Below, in pieces: positions 44,054 to 55,476 of a stretch of 64,000 nt of DNA. This DNA is from Undaria pinnatifida (lineage: Eukaryota; Sar; Phaeophyceae; Laminariales; Alariaceae), in NCBI GenBank assembly GCA_012845835.1, contig JABAKD010000013.1, forward strand, positions 14,407,665-14,471,664, given 5' to 3'. Numbering within the stretch: the first letter of the stretch is position 1; each line of letters begins with the position of its first letter. The translations under genes and the position numbers were made by a program. Under the pieces are notes generated by a model. The model was not told the DNA's origin. It searched no databases and saw only the letters and a list, made by a program, of their open reading frames with translations.

Positions 44054-45170
44054 CGTACACCATAAACGAGTCTGACGATCACCTTCCTTCAATTTATAGT
44101 ACGGCCTCCGGTACCCCTCTAGGGGCCAGTCTTGTCGCTCCGGCTATCCTCCCGGAATGCAACTCGAATTCTTCTTGAATCAGCCTCGCCCCCACTCCCC
44201 TCCCTTCCTCTCTCCACCTCTCCCCTACGCTTGGTATGCCATCCCTCGAGCACTGGGTTTCCCGTCCCCTAGACCAAACCTCCCAACCATCCTTTCCCCT
44301 AAATGGCATTAAGGGCGCTTCTTCCGTTAAATCCCCGTTACCGTGCAACCTAAGCAGCTCCACTAATAGACCCACCGCCCCTCTTTCTCCTTCCTCCCCC
44401 CGCCCTGTCCTTGTTCTCACCAGTACCGCCCCCTTTTTCCCTTGGTCCCCCTTCGATCCCTTGAACCTCACCTCCACTTAATTTGCATCGTGTATTCTGC
44501 TTCCTACTAACTGCTCGTTATCCTTGAAGAACGCCACATCCCCCCTCTTCAAACAGTATACTTTGTGGAACACCCCTTTTCCGTTGGCAAATAATTCCGA
44601 CGCTCGCAACATAAAAAAATACGTTAGCGCCAAACCAATCCATAACACCCCCCCGCCTACCCCCCATGCCTGTACGCTCTCCTGCATCTCCGTCAGCATC
44701 CCCCATGTCAACGGCCTTCTCACTTTCTGTTGACTACCCATCACTACGTGCGCCCTCTTGATACCTTGCCTGACAGATCTGATCAACGGGTTACTCATGG
44801 GCACTGATAGCCCCGAGAACTGCTCATGGTAGAAATTGATCGCCACCAACTTGCCTACTATGGTCGACTCCCTGTTCCCTTTCCCTGCGTAACAGTATCC
44901 CATGAACTCGACCAATTCCTTTACCAGCTCAATCTCCCCCATGTCTTTTCGCAGCCAACACTCCTTCCCTATGAAAGACCGCCAGCTCACCCGCATCCTC
45001 CAATTCGCCTCGTAAGTCCTTCGAGTCGAAGTTGCAACTCTTCCAAATGCGTACCCTCTCGCAATATCTCCGAACACATTAGCTGCTCCCCCGTTCCCAA
45101 CTCCTGCACCTGCCAAGCGATTCCAGGGCATTCTGCATTCAGTTTCTCGAGGATCTGGCCCTCTTGTCAC
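44041..45170 (-). pseudogene. DIRS-like tyrosine recombinase, broken
   Basis: From 45170: MTRGPDPRETECRMPWNRL, an N-terminal SAM-like domain (TSTRRTYEANWRMRVSW, VAINFYHEQFSGLSVP) and the catalytic domain start ALTYFFMLRASELF (box I Arg). A TAA at 44478 interrupts. In the same frame follow VEVRFKGSKGDQG and HSGRIAGATRLA (the H-X2-R box). After a frame change near 44094 and a TGA comes SSDSFMVYVRANM with the nucleophile Tyr. All catalytic residues R, H, R and Y are thus traceable. It would recombine circular element DNA with the chromosome. Confidence 0.88.
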
Positions 45171-45682
45171 CTGGTCAGACCGTCTGCTAACCTATTATTC
45201 AACCCCCGCACATGCCTTGCCTGAAAACACCACCCTCCCTTTGCTTCCAAAGCTACCATTACCCTCATCAACGCCCCTACCCTCGCTTGCTTCTTCCCTC
45301 CCCCTCGACACCCCCTCACCCAGGTCACCGCTGCTTCATTATTCGCCCTCATCAGAACTGCTCCCCCTCTTCTACGTTGTCTCTCTCCCTTCATGTCGAT
45401 CATGCCGTACGCCGTCATCACCATTGCCATTTCCTCGAGCAGGTTGATGGAAATCAAATCGGCTACGGCCCGGCCCCCCTTTACCGTTCGTTTCTGCACC
45501 TCTTCCGGAAGGTCGAATCTCCAGTACACCCCCGTTTCCATACATAACCCCCCTATTGCTGCCAAGGATGCGTCCGAAAACCACGTCCTACTCGGCCGCT
45601 GCTTAACGAAGCTGAAAAACGGTGATGTTATCCTCTTCCCCCCGTCCCCCCCCCCCCCCTCCCCGAAAATCATCTCCACCAC
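45167..45682 (-). pseudogene. DIRS-like RNase H
   Basis: RNase H of the DIRS type. From 45682: TWFSDASLAAIGGLCMETG (first Asp), ADLISINLLEEMAMVM (Glu), LMRANNEAAVTWVRG (position usually DN, here NN) and ARHVRGLNNRLADGLTR (last Asp). The third catalytic position appears changed from Asp to Asn. The frame overlaps the recombinase start by 4 nt. Linked upstream to the RT thumb segment (45670-46195) through frame changes. Confidence 0.85.
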
Positions 45683-46851
45683 CCCACATCAGCCATGAAT
45701 TCACGCGACAGCCGTAAAACCCGCCTCACTTCTGCCCGCTTCCTGTGTTTGCCCCACGCTTGCCCCCCCCCGGCTCGCTCCGCCCCACTAAGATGCAGAC
45801 TAGAAAGCTGCAGCAGCCTACGGACGAAGTACCGTCCGGGCCGGATCACAAAGGAAGCGGGGTGCAACTTCCCCGCTAACACTTAACACCTCTCGCACTG
45901 TCGCCGACTGCCGCTCCGCCGTCCACTCTGCTACTCGCGCGCGCAAGTCGTCTACTTTCCGTGTCGGCAGGGCAATGGTCATACTCTCTGTGTCGATATC
46001 GTACCCCAAAACCTTCTGTTGCGTAGCCCAGCCCGTCACCTTTTTACGCGATAACAGTGCCTCCTCCCCCTCGGATCTCTCGCTCATAGCCTGCTCATGG
46101 ATGAAAGCTAAGGATAGTGACAAGTCCAAACGCCGCGCCCTCTCCGCATGCCACTGAACTTCTATCGAAATAGCATCGTCAATAGAAAACGCCACAAAGG
46201 CCGGGTCGTCTGCCTCCCCCCCCCTCCGCCGCTACCACGACACACTCTGCCGGCCAACTGACTACTGAACGCCCTGTTTTCTGCGCCACCGTCACGTGCT
46301 CCACCGCGCGGTCCCCGGTCGGCGAGAACAACACGGAAGCTCTCGTGGCATTACGTTGCGCATGCTGCATCGCAGCCGAAATCACCCCCCACCACCCCGG
46401 ACTGCCCCTCCACCCAAACTGCAACCGCAAATCGATGAAAAGGAACTCCCCCAACACGTACCCGAAAACCCTGGCCCCGTCAGGGTCCACTGGAATCTGC
46501 CTAAACACATTCTTAACATCCATTTTTTGAACGAGAATCCGCGCTCGATCCCCGAACTTAACCCTCAGCCCAAGAACCCTCTGTACCACTTTATGCCTCA
46601 CCCCCGCCAGCGCACATATCGGAATCTCGTCCCCATCCGTCGTCAAATTCACCGACCCCCCCTCACCCCCGTCTCTGTGCTCAAAGGTCATGTCATGGAT
46701 GATTCTTATCTTTTCCCGCTCTTCCACTACCCCGACAGTTGACACACGCAATCCTTCTACCTGCCCCGCCTGTTCCTTCGAGAAAACAATAGCACAGCCC
46801 CTCGCAATGTCTGCAGCCGCCTTTTCCCACACTGCGACGTGAAACTTCTGT
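45670..46851 (-). pseudogene. DIRS-like reverse transcriptase, frameshifted and cut by the gap
   Basis: From 46851 downward: FHVAVWEKAAADIARGCAIV, KIRIIHDMTFEHRDGGEGG, LVQKMDVKNVFRQIPVDPDG (first catalytic Asp) and LRLQFGWRGSPGWWGV. A frameshift in a G run near 46200-46215 separates this from FVAFSIDDAISIEVQW, the catalytic IDD pair. TGWATQQKVLGYDIDTESM and the thumb/connection (KVDDLRARVAEW, EVLSVSGKLHPASFV across another shift) follow. It would copy element RNA. The N-terminal part lies in the N gap. Confidence 0.9.
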
Positions 46852-47351
46852 NNNNNNNNNNNNNNNNNNNNNNNNNNNNNNNNNNNNNNNNNNNNNNNNN
46901 NNNNNNNNNNNNNNNNNNNNNNNNNNNNNNNNNNNNNNNNNNNNNNNNNNNNNNNNNNNNNNNNNNNNNNNNNNNNNNNNNNNNNNNNNNNNNNNNNNNN
47001 NNNNNNNNNNNNNNNNNNNNNNNNNNNNNNNNNNNNNNNNNNNNNNNNNNNNNNNNNNNNNNNNNNNNNNNNNNNNNNNNNNNNNNNNNNNNNNNNNNNN
47101 NNNNNNNNNNNNNNNNNNNNNNNNNNNNNNNNNNNNNNNNNNNNNNNNNNNNNNNNNNNNNNNNNNNNNNNNNNNNNNNNNNNNNNNNNNNNNNNNNNNN
47201 NNNNNNNNNNNNNNNNNNNNNNNNNNNNNNNNNNNNNNNNNNNNNNNNNNNNNNNNNNNNNNNNNNNNNNNNNNNNNNNNNNNNNNNNNNNNNNNNNNNN
47301 NNNNNNNNNNNNNNNNNNNNNNNNNNNNNNNNNNNNNNNNNNNNNNNNNNN
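46852..47351. other. Assembly gap, 500 N
   Basis: Exactly 500 N, probably a placeholder of unknown length, between Gag and RT of the DIRS-like element. Reading frames spanning it are artefacts. Confidence 0.99.
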
Positions 47352-47770
47352 CCCTCGACGTGGTCGCCTCGGAACTGGTGTCGGTAGCTCGCCTGGTTGG
47401 CCCCGCCGCGCCGCGGAGCCCGTGCCCTTATTTCTTCGCCGGTCCGTCTCTCCCCTCCCCCCCTCCCCCATCCCCGTTTCTTCTCCCCGACCTCCTCTCT
47501 TCCTCCTCTTTCCCCCTCTTCCGCTTTCCCGACCCGCCCCCCTCCTTCGGCAGAAACGCACCCTTCGAGTTTTTGTAACCACCTTCGTGCCGGTATCTGC
47601 ATGGCATCCCCTTCTTTGGCTCGTGAAGGCATGACCCGAGTTCTTCGTAGTCGCGGCATGGTCGGTCATATGCCCCTCACCCCTCCTCCTCCCCCCCCCC
47701 CCCCCTTTTCTCCTCCTCCTCCTCCCCCCCCCCCACCCTCCTCCCCCTCCCTCTCCTCCTCCTCCTCCTC

Positions 47771-47802
<32 letters not shown>

Positions 47803-49756
47803 TCCCTCACCCCAAACCCCTCCGCTCCTTGTTCGTTCCCCCCCACCCCCCCCCCCCCACCCCCCCCCCCCACCCTGCCGCCGCCGCGGTCTCGCTTGCC
47901 CCCTCCCCTCCCCCCCCCCCCACGTATCTTCCTATACCCCCCTGCCGTGGGCTCCTCTGCGTACCCTACGTCCGCCAGGTAGATGGGTGCCGTTGTAACC
48001 CACGTACGGGTTCGCATGAAACGCGGTAGTGGCATCAGGTATACGTCCCTCGGACCCGGGAACGTCCCGACCTCCTGCTTCAGCATGTGCGCCTGCCAGG
48101 ATACTTCCTCCGTCCACTCCTGGAGATCTTCGTTGAAACATTGGACGAATTTGCCCCTAGATGGTTCTGATAGGGCCACCCGTGTATTCTGCGCGTGAAA
48201 AGTCCAAACCCCTTGCGCTACCGCGCGGAAGCGCTCCACCAGCTTGTCCGTCCGTCGGAGCGATGATTGCCCGACGGCTTTATTCCCGTCCACCACGTAC
48301 CGCATGAGGTGTGTTAGCAACAGAAACACGGCCTCCACCCTGTGGTCCAGGGATACCTGCGCCGTTCCTCCCCCAAAGCCAAAATGGTCCCTCTGGGAAA
48401 CGTTGCGGACATCAATGTTGCTCAGACCTGCTACCTGCTGAACACCCTCTCCCTCCATGATGAAATCTCCCGTGACCATGCTTATCGCCTCCACCGAATC
48501 GAACGGTGGTGCCTTCCCGTCCCCGCGTAGAGACGTCCAGACTACCACCGTGCGGTTTCCCTTCCGCCACAACGTTTCCGTCAGGGATGGCTTACGGTAT
48601 CCTTCCCGCCCCCCCGCCCCCCCCCCCCCCCCCCCCCCCACCCCCCCCCGGCCCCCCGACGAAAAACTCATCAACCCGTCCCCAACCCCCCGCCGCGGCC
48701 CGTTGCTATATGAAATGCCGATCCCGTCTCCCCATCCCGTGCCCGGTTGCTGATACCGTTGCTGTTGCAGCCTCGGCGGATCCATCTTCCACGGGCTTCC
48801 ACCCCCCTCTCCCCGCCTCCACTGCCCTAAGGCCGCTCCCAACTGCTGCTGTCGCTGTCCTGACCCTTCTAACTCCCACGCGCTTACTTCCTCGAAGCGC
48901 CTCTTGTCTAATTGCTGCTGCTGACTGCTTGGCTGTAGCGGCTGCTGCCAGTTTGACTGCTGCTGTCGCGGGCTCACTGCACCTACTGCTCCCCACCGTA
49001 CCCCCCCCCCCCCCCTATTCTGGTCCCCACCCTTGCTGCGGCTGCTGTGGCGTGCCTCCGCTATGTGGCTGCTGCGTTGGCCACCCCTGCTGCTGCTGTT
49101 GCCGTGGTGCGTCCTCGCTCAGCTGCTGCGGTGACCAACGCCGCTGCTGCTGCTGTTGTTGCTGTATCCCCCCCCCCACCCCCCCATTGCCGCCTCTTGT
49201 TGCTGTGGCGTCTCGCCTTTTGCGGCTGCTGTTGTGCGCCCGTGTCATACTGCCGCTGCGGTGTCCACCCTTGCTGCGGGTGGTGCGGCGCTCCTACCGG
49301 TCCCCAGAGCGCCTGTGGTGGCCCGTTCAAAACCGCCAGCTGGCTGTAATCCCGCCCCGCCCCTGCCTCCTGCTGATACGAAGTCCTCCCACCCGCCGAT
49401 GGGGGGCTCCGAGATTCCGCTCGGGAAAAAGTTTGGTGGTGTTGCGGGGGTGGGACATGTTGGACGTGGTTGGTTTGTTCGCGGTGGTGCCTAACTGAAC
49501 TCCTTCCTTCTCTGCCTGGCGATATGCGAGTATTCCTTCTACTTGACCGTCTGTGGCCTCCGTCACGCGCCTGTGATTCTACCACCGGAAACTGCACGCT
49601 TCTACTAGACACACTTACGGTTACTAGCGAATTCCCATGCATGGTACCCTCGTCCACGCTCCCGGTTGCTCCGCCTCCCGACTGCGTTGGGCCTGGGCCT
49701 CCCACCAGGTTGTCCCGGTCTTCGTCCTGTTGTTGGGTCGGGGTGAGGCCCTCCAT
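47352..49756 (-). pseudogene. DIRS-like Gag-type protein, frame-broken, low-complexity
   Basis: Likely start ATG at 49756 (MEGLTPTQQQDEDRDNLVGG). Further down come GPPQALWGPVGAPHHPQQGW and Gln-rich repeats (from about 49250, frame changes in C/G homopolymers). Then MSPRQQQSNWQQPLQPSSQQ (48977), and a conserved-looking part VVWTSLRGDGKAPPFDSVEA, VEAVFLLLTHLMRYVVDGNK and DLQEWTEEVSWQAHMLKQEV. Gly-rich runs from poly-C tracts (47690-47900) follow before the gap. No zinc knuckle seen. Assigned to Gag by position and composition. Confidence 0.7.
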
Positions 49757-50330
49757 CCTTGCTCGTTCCTCCCGACGACTGCTGCTCTCGACAATGCTCA
49801 CTCTCCAGCACAGCAGCCCAAAACGAGAAGAGAAAACAGAAAAGGAAAACAATAACCAACTTGACAAAAAAAAAAAAAAACTTGACGACTCCCTCACGTC
49901 CCTTGCGGGTGTCACTTGCCAGCCCCGGTCCTTTTCAGCTCGTGCCGGGCCTCGCCCGTCAGCTACTTATTTTTGGCTATTCGCTGCACCGACGATCTCC
50001 CGCTTCACACCGCTCTACAGTTGCTTGTTGGTATCTGACCTCTCGATCATACTTTCTCACAATTATCCGGAACCTTCATTTTTTTCATGATGCCCCGTAC
50101 CCAACATCCTGCACCCTACCTTGGAAACCCCGAGATTTCCCTTCCTTGGGAAATTGACAAAATCGGGTACACCCGGGTGGTTTCTGAACAAAATCGGGTA
50201 CCTTTTTTTCCGCGACGGGGCGCGCTTACGTACGCCTGCAAAACGCCTCCAAATCGCCTTCTGGCGCCTGAACTCACTGCGCCTTGTGTACGCGCAGCAC
50301 CCCAAACCGTTTTTTCGGTGTTCGAACCCT

Positions 50331-50510
50331 CTGTACTGCGAACACATTCATTCTGTACTGCAAACGCCTACTGCGAACACGTACTCAATAACGCGAACAT
50401 ATATATACCGTGATGCGAACACATACTACTACTGTACTGCGAGCACATACTGTGCTGCGAACACGTACTGGACTGCTAACACATACTGCGAACGCATACA
50501 CACACGCAAC
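50331..50510 (+). repeat. Minisatellite with TACTGCGAACACATAC unit
   Basis: About nine irregular copies of a 16-20 bp unit with core CTGCGAACAC, inside the inverted-end element. Confidence 0.8.
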
Positions 50511-50699
50511 AGCTGTACTACGAAGTACAAGTAGTTTGTTGAGTTATACGAAGTACTTCGAAGCACCCCACCGCAATACATGCTCCGGGGAAGGGAGGAT
50601 ACATACGTCCCTTATTTTTTCGGAAAAACACGAAGTTCTCCGAAAACAGGCATCCTCAGGCTCGTCTGACGCGTGTTGTTGTGAGGACCAAATCACCAA

Positions 50700-50995
50700 C
50701 AGTGGACCGTCTCTACATATATACGAGTTGGTTAGTTGCGGGGACGGGGGAACTCTATGCTGTAGTTGAGTGGATACCCGCGGCCATGTGAGTTTAGTTT
50801 GCACATTTGACCTTTTCACTTGTGCGCCTTCTTCCGTATCATGCGTTTTTAGGCGGGAAAGCGTAGTATTTCCCTGACGAATTTTGATTTCACTTAGTTT
50901 TTAGGATCTTCCTAGGGCTCCAGCACCTTTGTGTGACCACGGGCTCTAGATTTTTGACAAGAGTTAATGTGAGAAAACAACAAACAACAATATGG
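50700..50995 (+). repeat. Retroposon E, plus-strand copy
   Basis: GAGTTGGTTAGTTGCGGGGA, GATACCCGCGGCCATGTGAG, GATCTTCCTAGGGCTCCAGC and AGAGTTAATGTGAGAAAACA, then a short CAA tail. Same order as 55900-55252 in reverse. Confidence 0.85.
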
Positions 50996-51644
50996 TCTTG
51001 TCTTTTCGTCCTAGCGCCGGATCTTGGTTGGGTGTCCGCGCTCACCGCCATGCCATCATTCTTCGCAGTGCGGTTGCATCGGGGCTGGATCTTTGTGGGC
51101 CGGGAAGTTAGCAGTGCTGCTGTGGTCGCATGACAGTCGCCAAGTTGCTAGTTGTGTGCGGGATCTTCCACAGCAGGGTTGCGGGGAGATGTCGTCCGTT
51201 TCCGTGTCTCCGCGGGTGTTGCAAGTGAACAAAAACGGGTGCAGTATGGCCGAAATCGGGTAGTTGATAAAATTGAAGCACAGGGCGGGGTATACCCGGT
51301 GTGTTCCTGAACAAAATCGGGTTGTCCGTCGAGAGCACTTTTTGGGGGCCGTCATTGGCGCCGCTTTGAGGGTTCGAACGCCGAAAAAACGGTTTGGGGT
51401 GCTGCGCGTACACAAGGCGCAGTGAGGTCAGGCGCCAGAAGGCGATTTGGAGGCGTTTTGCAGGCGTACGTAAGCGCGCCCCGTCGCGAAAAAAGGTACC
51501 CGATTTTGTTCAGAAAACACCCGGGTGTACCCGATTTTGTCAATTTCCCATTTCCCTTCATCTGCTGTTCTGTCTTTCTACCCGTTACCCCCAAACACCA
51601 GGTTGCCCCAACGACAACCTTCCCCCTTTCCCCCCTAAAAACAC

Positions 51645-52075
51645 ACGATACGAAGAAGGCGCACAAGTGAAATGATCCAACTTGCAAACTGAATTCACAT
51701 GGCCGCGGGTATGCGCTCAACTACGGCATAGTTTTTTTTATTTTTTATCCTCCGGCGGATGGGGTAAAAAAAAAGAAGCATAAGCTCACCACACTTCCAC
51801 GTATTTTCATACGCGTTGTGCGTCGATTTAAGTCAGTTGTTTTCGCAACCCAGCGCTAGCTGCCGCGTCCTTCGGATCCCACTATAGCGATAGCGTAGAG
51901 TTTCCCCCTTCCCACAACTAACAAACTCGCGGCTACAAACTACGGCGGTTGGGCTGCCTGCACCGTACGAACCGCACGGTAATCGTGAGCACAGACGAAC
52001 GCGCCTACTGTTTAGTGCTGTCAGAGTGACGACCCGCGGGCATGCAGTGGAAACAGAGCAATCGAACCAAAAACC
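51645..52075 (-). repeat. Retroposon E interrupted by family G
   Basis: 51645-51727 and 51894-52075 together match the 5' and middle of E. Between them lies family G (51728-51893). The break is at the E sequence GGCATAG/TAGAG, with TAG on both sides, suggesting a 3-bp target duplication. Confidence 0.8.
51728..51893 (+). repeat. Dispersed repeat family G, copy 2, nested in E
   Basis: Matches 22040-22230. Begins TTTTTTTATTTTTTATCCTC and ends TATAGCGATAGCG. Short, no coding, AT-rich start. Confidence 0.8.
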
Positions 52076-52199
52076 ACCATACAAAAAAATATCAATTATC
52101 GCCCCGTCTTCCCGGGTTATCTGACAGGTTGCAGCGCAGCTACGAAGCCCGTGCCTTAAAATTGAAAATTGCGGGGGGTCGTTCCCCATGAAGGGTGTA

Positions 52200-52864
52200 C
52201 AACTCTACCACTCTACAAAAGCCAGTGACGTAAGTAACATTGTACTACTACTGCCTCGTAAAAAAAAACTGAAAAAAGACGATCGCTGCTCTCGTGAGGA
52301 TAGTGTGCGTGCGGGTCGTGGGTCTCCGTGTGCTATCTTCCTGCTGCGGTTCTCCATGGCCGCCTCACCACCTTAGCTCACTCGGCCCGCTCATTCGCAC
52401 TTGCTCTTGCTGACGCTCAATTCCAATCGCTTTCCCTTCTCCCCCGTCCCCAAAAAACAAAATACTCCTCGCAGCTTGCGGTGCTGATCTATAGAACAAA
52501 ACTTCTCGTCCTGGGAGAGTTCAATCCGTCTCTTCCCCGCCCGTCGACCTATCGCATGCACGCGCTGTAGTCTATGTTTACAAGAAAACCAAGATTCCCT
52601 CGACATCTGATATATATCAGCAACGGCATAGTCTACGTATCATGTCGCTCTAAAACGCGCGAAATTGCCTATTCCAAAAATAAAAGGTTATTTATCGAAC
52701 GAAAGAACAAACAGACCGAGATACAGGGTAGCCGAGTGCAGCGGGGCATTTCATTACAGCGTTCGCCCATCACATCCCTTATTTGCAGTTGGTTTTGGGC
52801 ATCGGTGAACTGGGTCCGGCGCATGCCCCGATAGTGTCTTAGGTAGAGTGAGAAGCGGTAGTAA
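52200..52864. other. Stretch without recognisable gene
   Basis: Short frames at 52391-52606 and 52574-52834 match nothing known to me. Confidence 0.4.
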
Positions 52865-53215
52865 AAGCCGAGTGCGCTGCCTCTCGATAACCTCATCCTG
52901 ACCGTTGGTGTGCTGAGCAATCCCGCGACCGCGTCTCTTCTTCGTCAGGTATGTGAGGGAGAGATTTCACATTGCTCTTTCCAAAGGATCTAGTCTAGTC
53001 TACGATTATTATTGCATTTTTACATGCTGTACTAGCTGGTGTGATATAGAAGAAAGGGACATCTACTTGTACTACTACTGCAAGCTAGGGCAAGGTTTCT
53101 GTGAGCACCACTAATACAAGCTTCAGACCTGGACGCGACATTACAGGTCCACGACAGCCTGGTCTCCACGGAAAACGAGCAGACAGGGCGTATCATCGCA
53201 TGCCATCTAAAATGT
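52865..53215 (+). repeat. Dispersed repeat family H, copy 2
   Basis: Pairs with 13165-13450 (CTCGATAACCTC..CCTGACCGTTGG, GCTGGTGTGATATAGAAGAA, GTGAGCACCACTAATACAAG). Contains a short TCTAG repeat at 52989-53001. Confidence 0.7.
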
Positions 53216-53269
53216 CAAGAAAAGAACTACATCCAGAAACAATAAAAAAGCTGTGTAGACCACACCAAC

Positions 53270-53380
53270 CTACTTGGGTATTCCTCAGCTCCAGAGTGAC
53301 TGGAGCCTGTCCTGTGACCACGAACTTGATTATGCGAGTTAATGTGAGAACAACAACAACAGCAACAACAACAACTTGCA
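53270..53380 (+). repeat. Retroposon D, short 3' fragment
   Basis: TCCAGAGTGACTGGAGCCTG to GCGAGTTAATGTGAGAACAA and a (CAA)n-type tail. Confidence 0.8.
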
Positions 53381-53496
53381 GCTAGCGCTTGGGGTACTAC
53401 GTACGTACCGCCATCATGGTCGCCTCCCTATGTAGGACGAACGAAGAAACGTTGCATACATTAAACGGGCACTCCTTGAAAGTAACGCCTGTGTAC

Positions 53497-54345
53497 TGAG
53501 AATTCTTTTTTCCCTTCCCTGCTTCCTCTTCTCGTCTTTCTTTTCTTGCTTTCCTCGTCTTTCCTTTTACTTCCTTTCCTTTTTCGGTTTCTTTTTCGCT
53601 TTCTTTCCTTTTCTTTCCTTTCCTTTCTCTTCTTTTTAGTTCTTTGATTCTTTTGTCCAATTCACTTGCGTCTGTCGTCGTGCGTATGCGTAGTGATAGA
53701 TACTACGTGCAATATATACGTGGTAGTCTTTCTTGGGTGGCAAGCGGTATAGTCTAGTCTAATAGATAGCCGGTTTTTCCAGGCGCAAGTGGTTGTTAAC
53801 TGTTGTTGTTTGTTGTTCTCACATTAACTCGCATAATCAAGTCCGTGGTCACAGGACAGGCTCCAGTCACTCTGGAGCTGAGGAATACCCCAGGGAAAAC
53901 ACACACACAACCCAAGGTGGTACACGCATATATCACAGCTGACGCAATTCATGCCTCCACCAGAAACATATAAAAGTGAAATCGGGAGTCAGTCTACGAT
54001 GTGCCAGGTCCAGGCCGGTGCATACGTCTCACTACTCACGCCTGGAGAAACCAACTACTCCGATAGCCACCCAAGGAAGACTACCACGTATATATTACAC
54101 GTAGTATCTATCACTACGCATACGCACGACAGGCATAAGTCAATTATTGGAGAAAAAGAAACAAAGAAAAGAAAAGAAGATAAAGGAAAGGAAAGAAAAG
54201 AGAAGAAAAAAACGAAACAAGACGAAAAAGGCAAGCAAAGAGAAGAAAAAGACAAGAAAAGCAAGAAAAGACAAGACAGGAAAGCAAGGAAAGAAGAAGA
54301 GAAAAAAAGAAAAAAGAAATAGAAAAAGAAAAGAAAGAAAAATGT
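53497..54345. repeat. Two retroposon D copies, inverted tail to tail
   Basis: 53497-53794 is a plus-strand D lacking its 3' third: pyrimidine-rich 5' part, then GTCTTTCTTGGGTGGCAAGC. 54345-53795 is a complete minus-strand D whose short tail (GTTGTTTGTTGTTCTCACAT on plus) abuts it. Together they form an inverted repeat with pyrimidine and purine outer tracts. Confidence 0.8.
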
Positions 54346-54611
54346 CATACTAGCAGACCCTAGGAACTGGCTAAGGATGGCATTGATTGGGCTAACAGAG
54401 GGTATCACGTCCATCATCAATGGCACCTGGGAGAGAACGCAACATGGCGAAGAAGCCAGGGCGGTCTTATGCTATCTTGTGATGGCCATTAGAAAGCCCA
54501 CAACTTTCAATACGATGATGGCCAAACCCAGACTTCAGTCTCTTGGGCATGACGCTCCCCCTTCCGCCCCTCCCCCCTTCCTCCCTTTCCCCCTACCCCC
54601 TCCCCCCCTCC

Positions 54612-55056
54612 CAGTAATGAGACGTATGCACCACCATGGACCTGCCACATCGTAGACAGACTTCCGATTTCACTTTTACTTTTATATGTTTCTTGTGGAG
54701 GCATAAATAGCGTCAGCCGTGGTATAATATAAAAAACTAAAAATACACTCCAGCTGGGATCGAATATTTTGTCGAAACTCATCTTTGCAAGCTGTGTGTG
54801 ATACTCCTATCGCGCGTTTTACGGGTTGTAGTCTATAGGTCGGCGACTCTCCTTGCAACTATCGTGTAGCTATCAGGGTCAACAGGGTGATGTTAGTCAG
54901 TCTGTGCGCGGAAACTGTAGACTATATATATGCGTGTACCACCTTGGGTTGTTCGTGTTTTTCCCTAGGGTATTCCTCAGATCCAGAGTGACTGGAGCCT
55001 GTCCTGTGACCACGGACTTGATTATGCGAGTTAATCTAGAGAACAACAACAACAAT
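54612..55056 (+). repeat. Retroposon D split by a family C unit
   Basis: D sequence 54612-54723 and 54925-55056 (tail CAACAACAACAATTAA) is interrupted at a TATA site by a minus-strand family C core (54724-54912). This gives the natural ends of the mobile C unit: TATAGT-TTCCGCGCACAG side and TTTTTAGTTTTTTATATTA side. Confidence 0.85.
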
Positions 55057-55251
55057 TAATTGGATTACTTATTTTCCTCTCGTTTCGTGTTGTTCGCAGG
55101 TAGGTGGCATAGAATGCCCAAAAATCACCTTGCTGTGTACTTGAAATGTGTATACCTGCCTCATAGTTTGTGACCTCCAAGGTCATCGTTCCAGGAGGTA
55201 TCGTATGAAAGGTCAATTTATGACAAAAAAACAACATTTTTCTTTTGTACC

Positions 55252-55314
55252 ATGTTGTTGTAGTTGTTGTTGTTGTTGTTGTTGTAGTTGTTGTTGTTGT
55301 TGTAGTTGTTGTAG

Positions 55315-55361
<47 letters not shown>

Positions 55362-55408
55362 AATGTTGTTGTTGTTGTTGTTGTTGGTGGTGTTGTTGTT
55401 GTTGGTGG

Positions 55409-55439
<31 letters not shown>

Positions 55440-55441
55440 GG

Positions 55442-55476
<35 letters not shown>

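Larger units (their letters stand above)
44041..49756 (-). mobile_element. DIRS-like tyrosine-recombinase retrotransposon, broken by stops and an assembly gap
   Basis: Minus-strand order Gag (49756-47352), RT (46850-45818), RNase H (45882-45167), tyrosine recombinase (45170-44041). An RT/RNase H element that ends in a tyrosine recombinase instead of a DDE integrase is the hallmark of DIRS-type retrotransposons. They integrate through a circular intermediate without target duplication. No methyltransferase domain seen. Terminal repeats could not be identified. Several frameshifts, one or more stops and the 500-N gap prevent judging the original frame count. Confidence 0.88.
50148..51549. mobile_element. 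Foldback or Mutator-like element with 184/182 bp inverted ends
   Basis: 50148-50331 and 51368-51549 are near-perfect inverted repeats, a handful of differences. The outer ends are GGGAAATTGACAAAATCGGG. Each arm has two ACAAAATCGGGT motifs, and a third internal one lies at 51314. ATTTCCCTTC occurs directly at 50135-50144 and 51550-51559, consistent with a target duplication of about 10 bp. On the left 3 extra bases separate it from the arm. Long inverted ends with 9-11 bp duplication suggest a Mutator-like element. The interior has no transposase and contains a CTGCGAACAC minisatellite and retroposon E, so it is non-autonomous. Confidence 0.8.

Noticed and set aside
46179-48977. A single 932-codon minus-strand frame
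   Set aside because: It spans the 500-N gap; Gag and RT parts are real but their continuity is not shown.
49047-49498. Plus-strand frames rich in Ala/Cys/Pro
   Set aside because: Shadows of the Gln/Gly-rich DIRS-like Gag on the minus strand.
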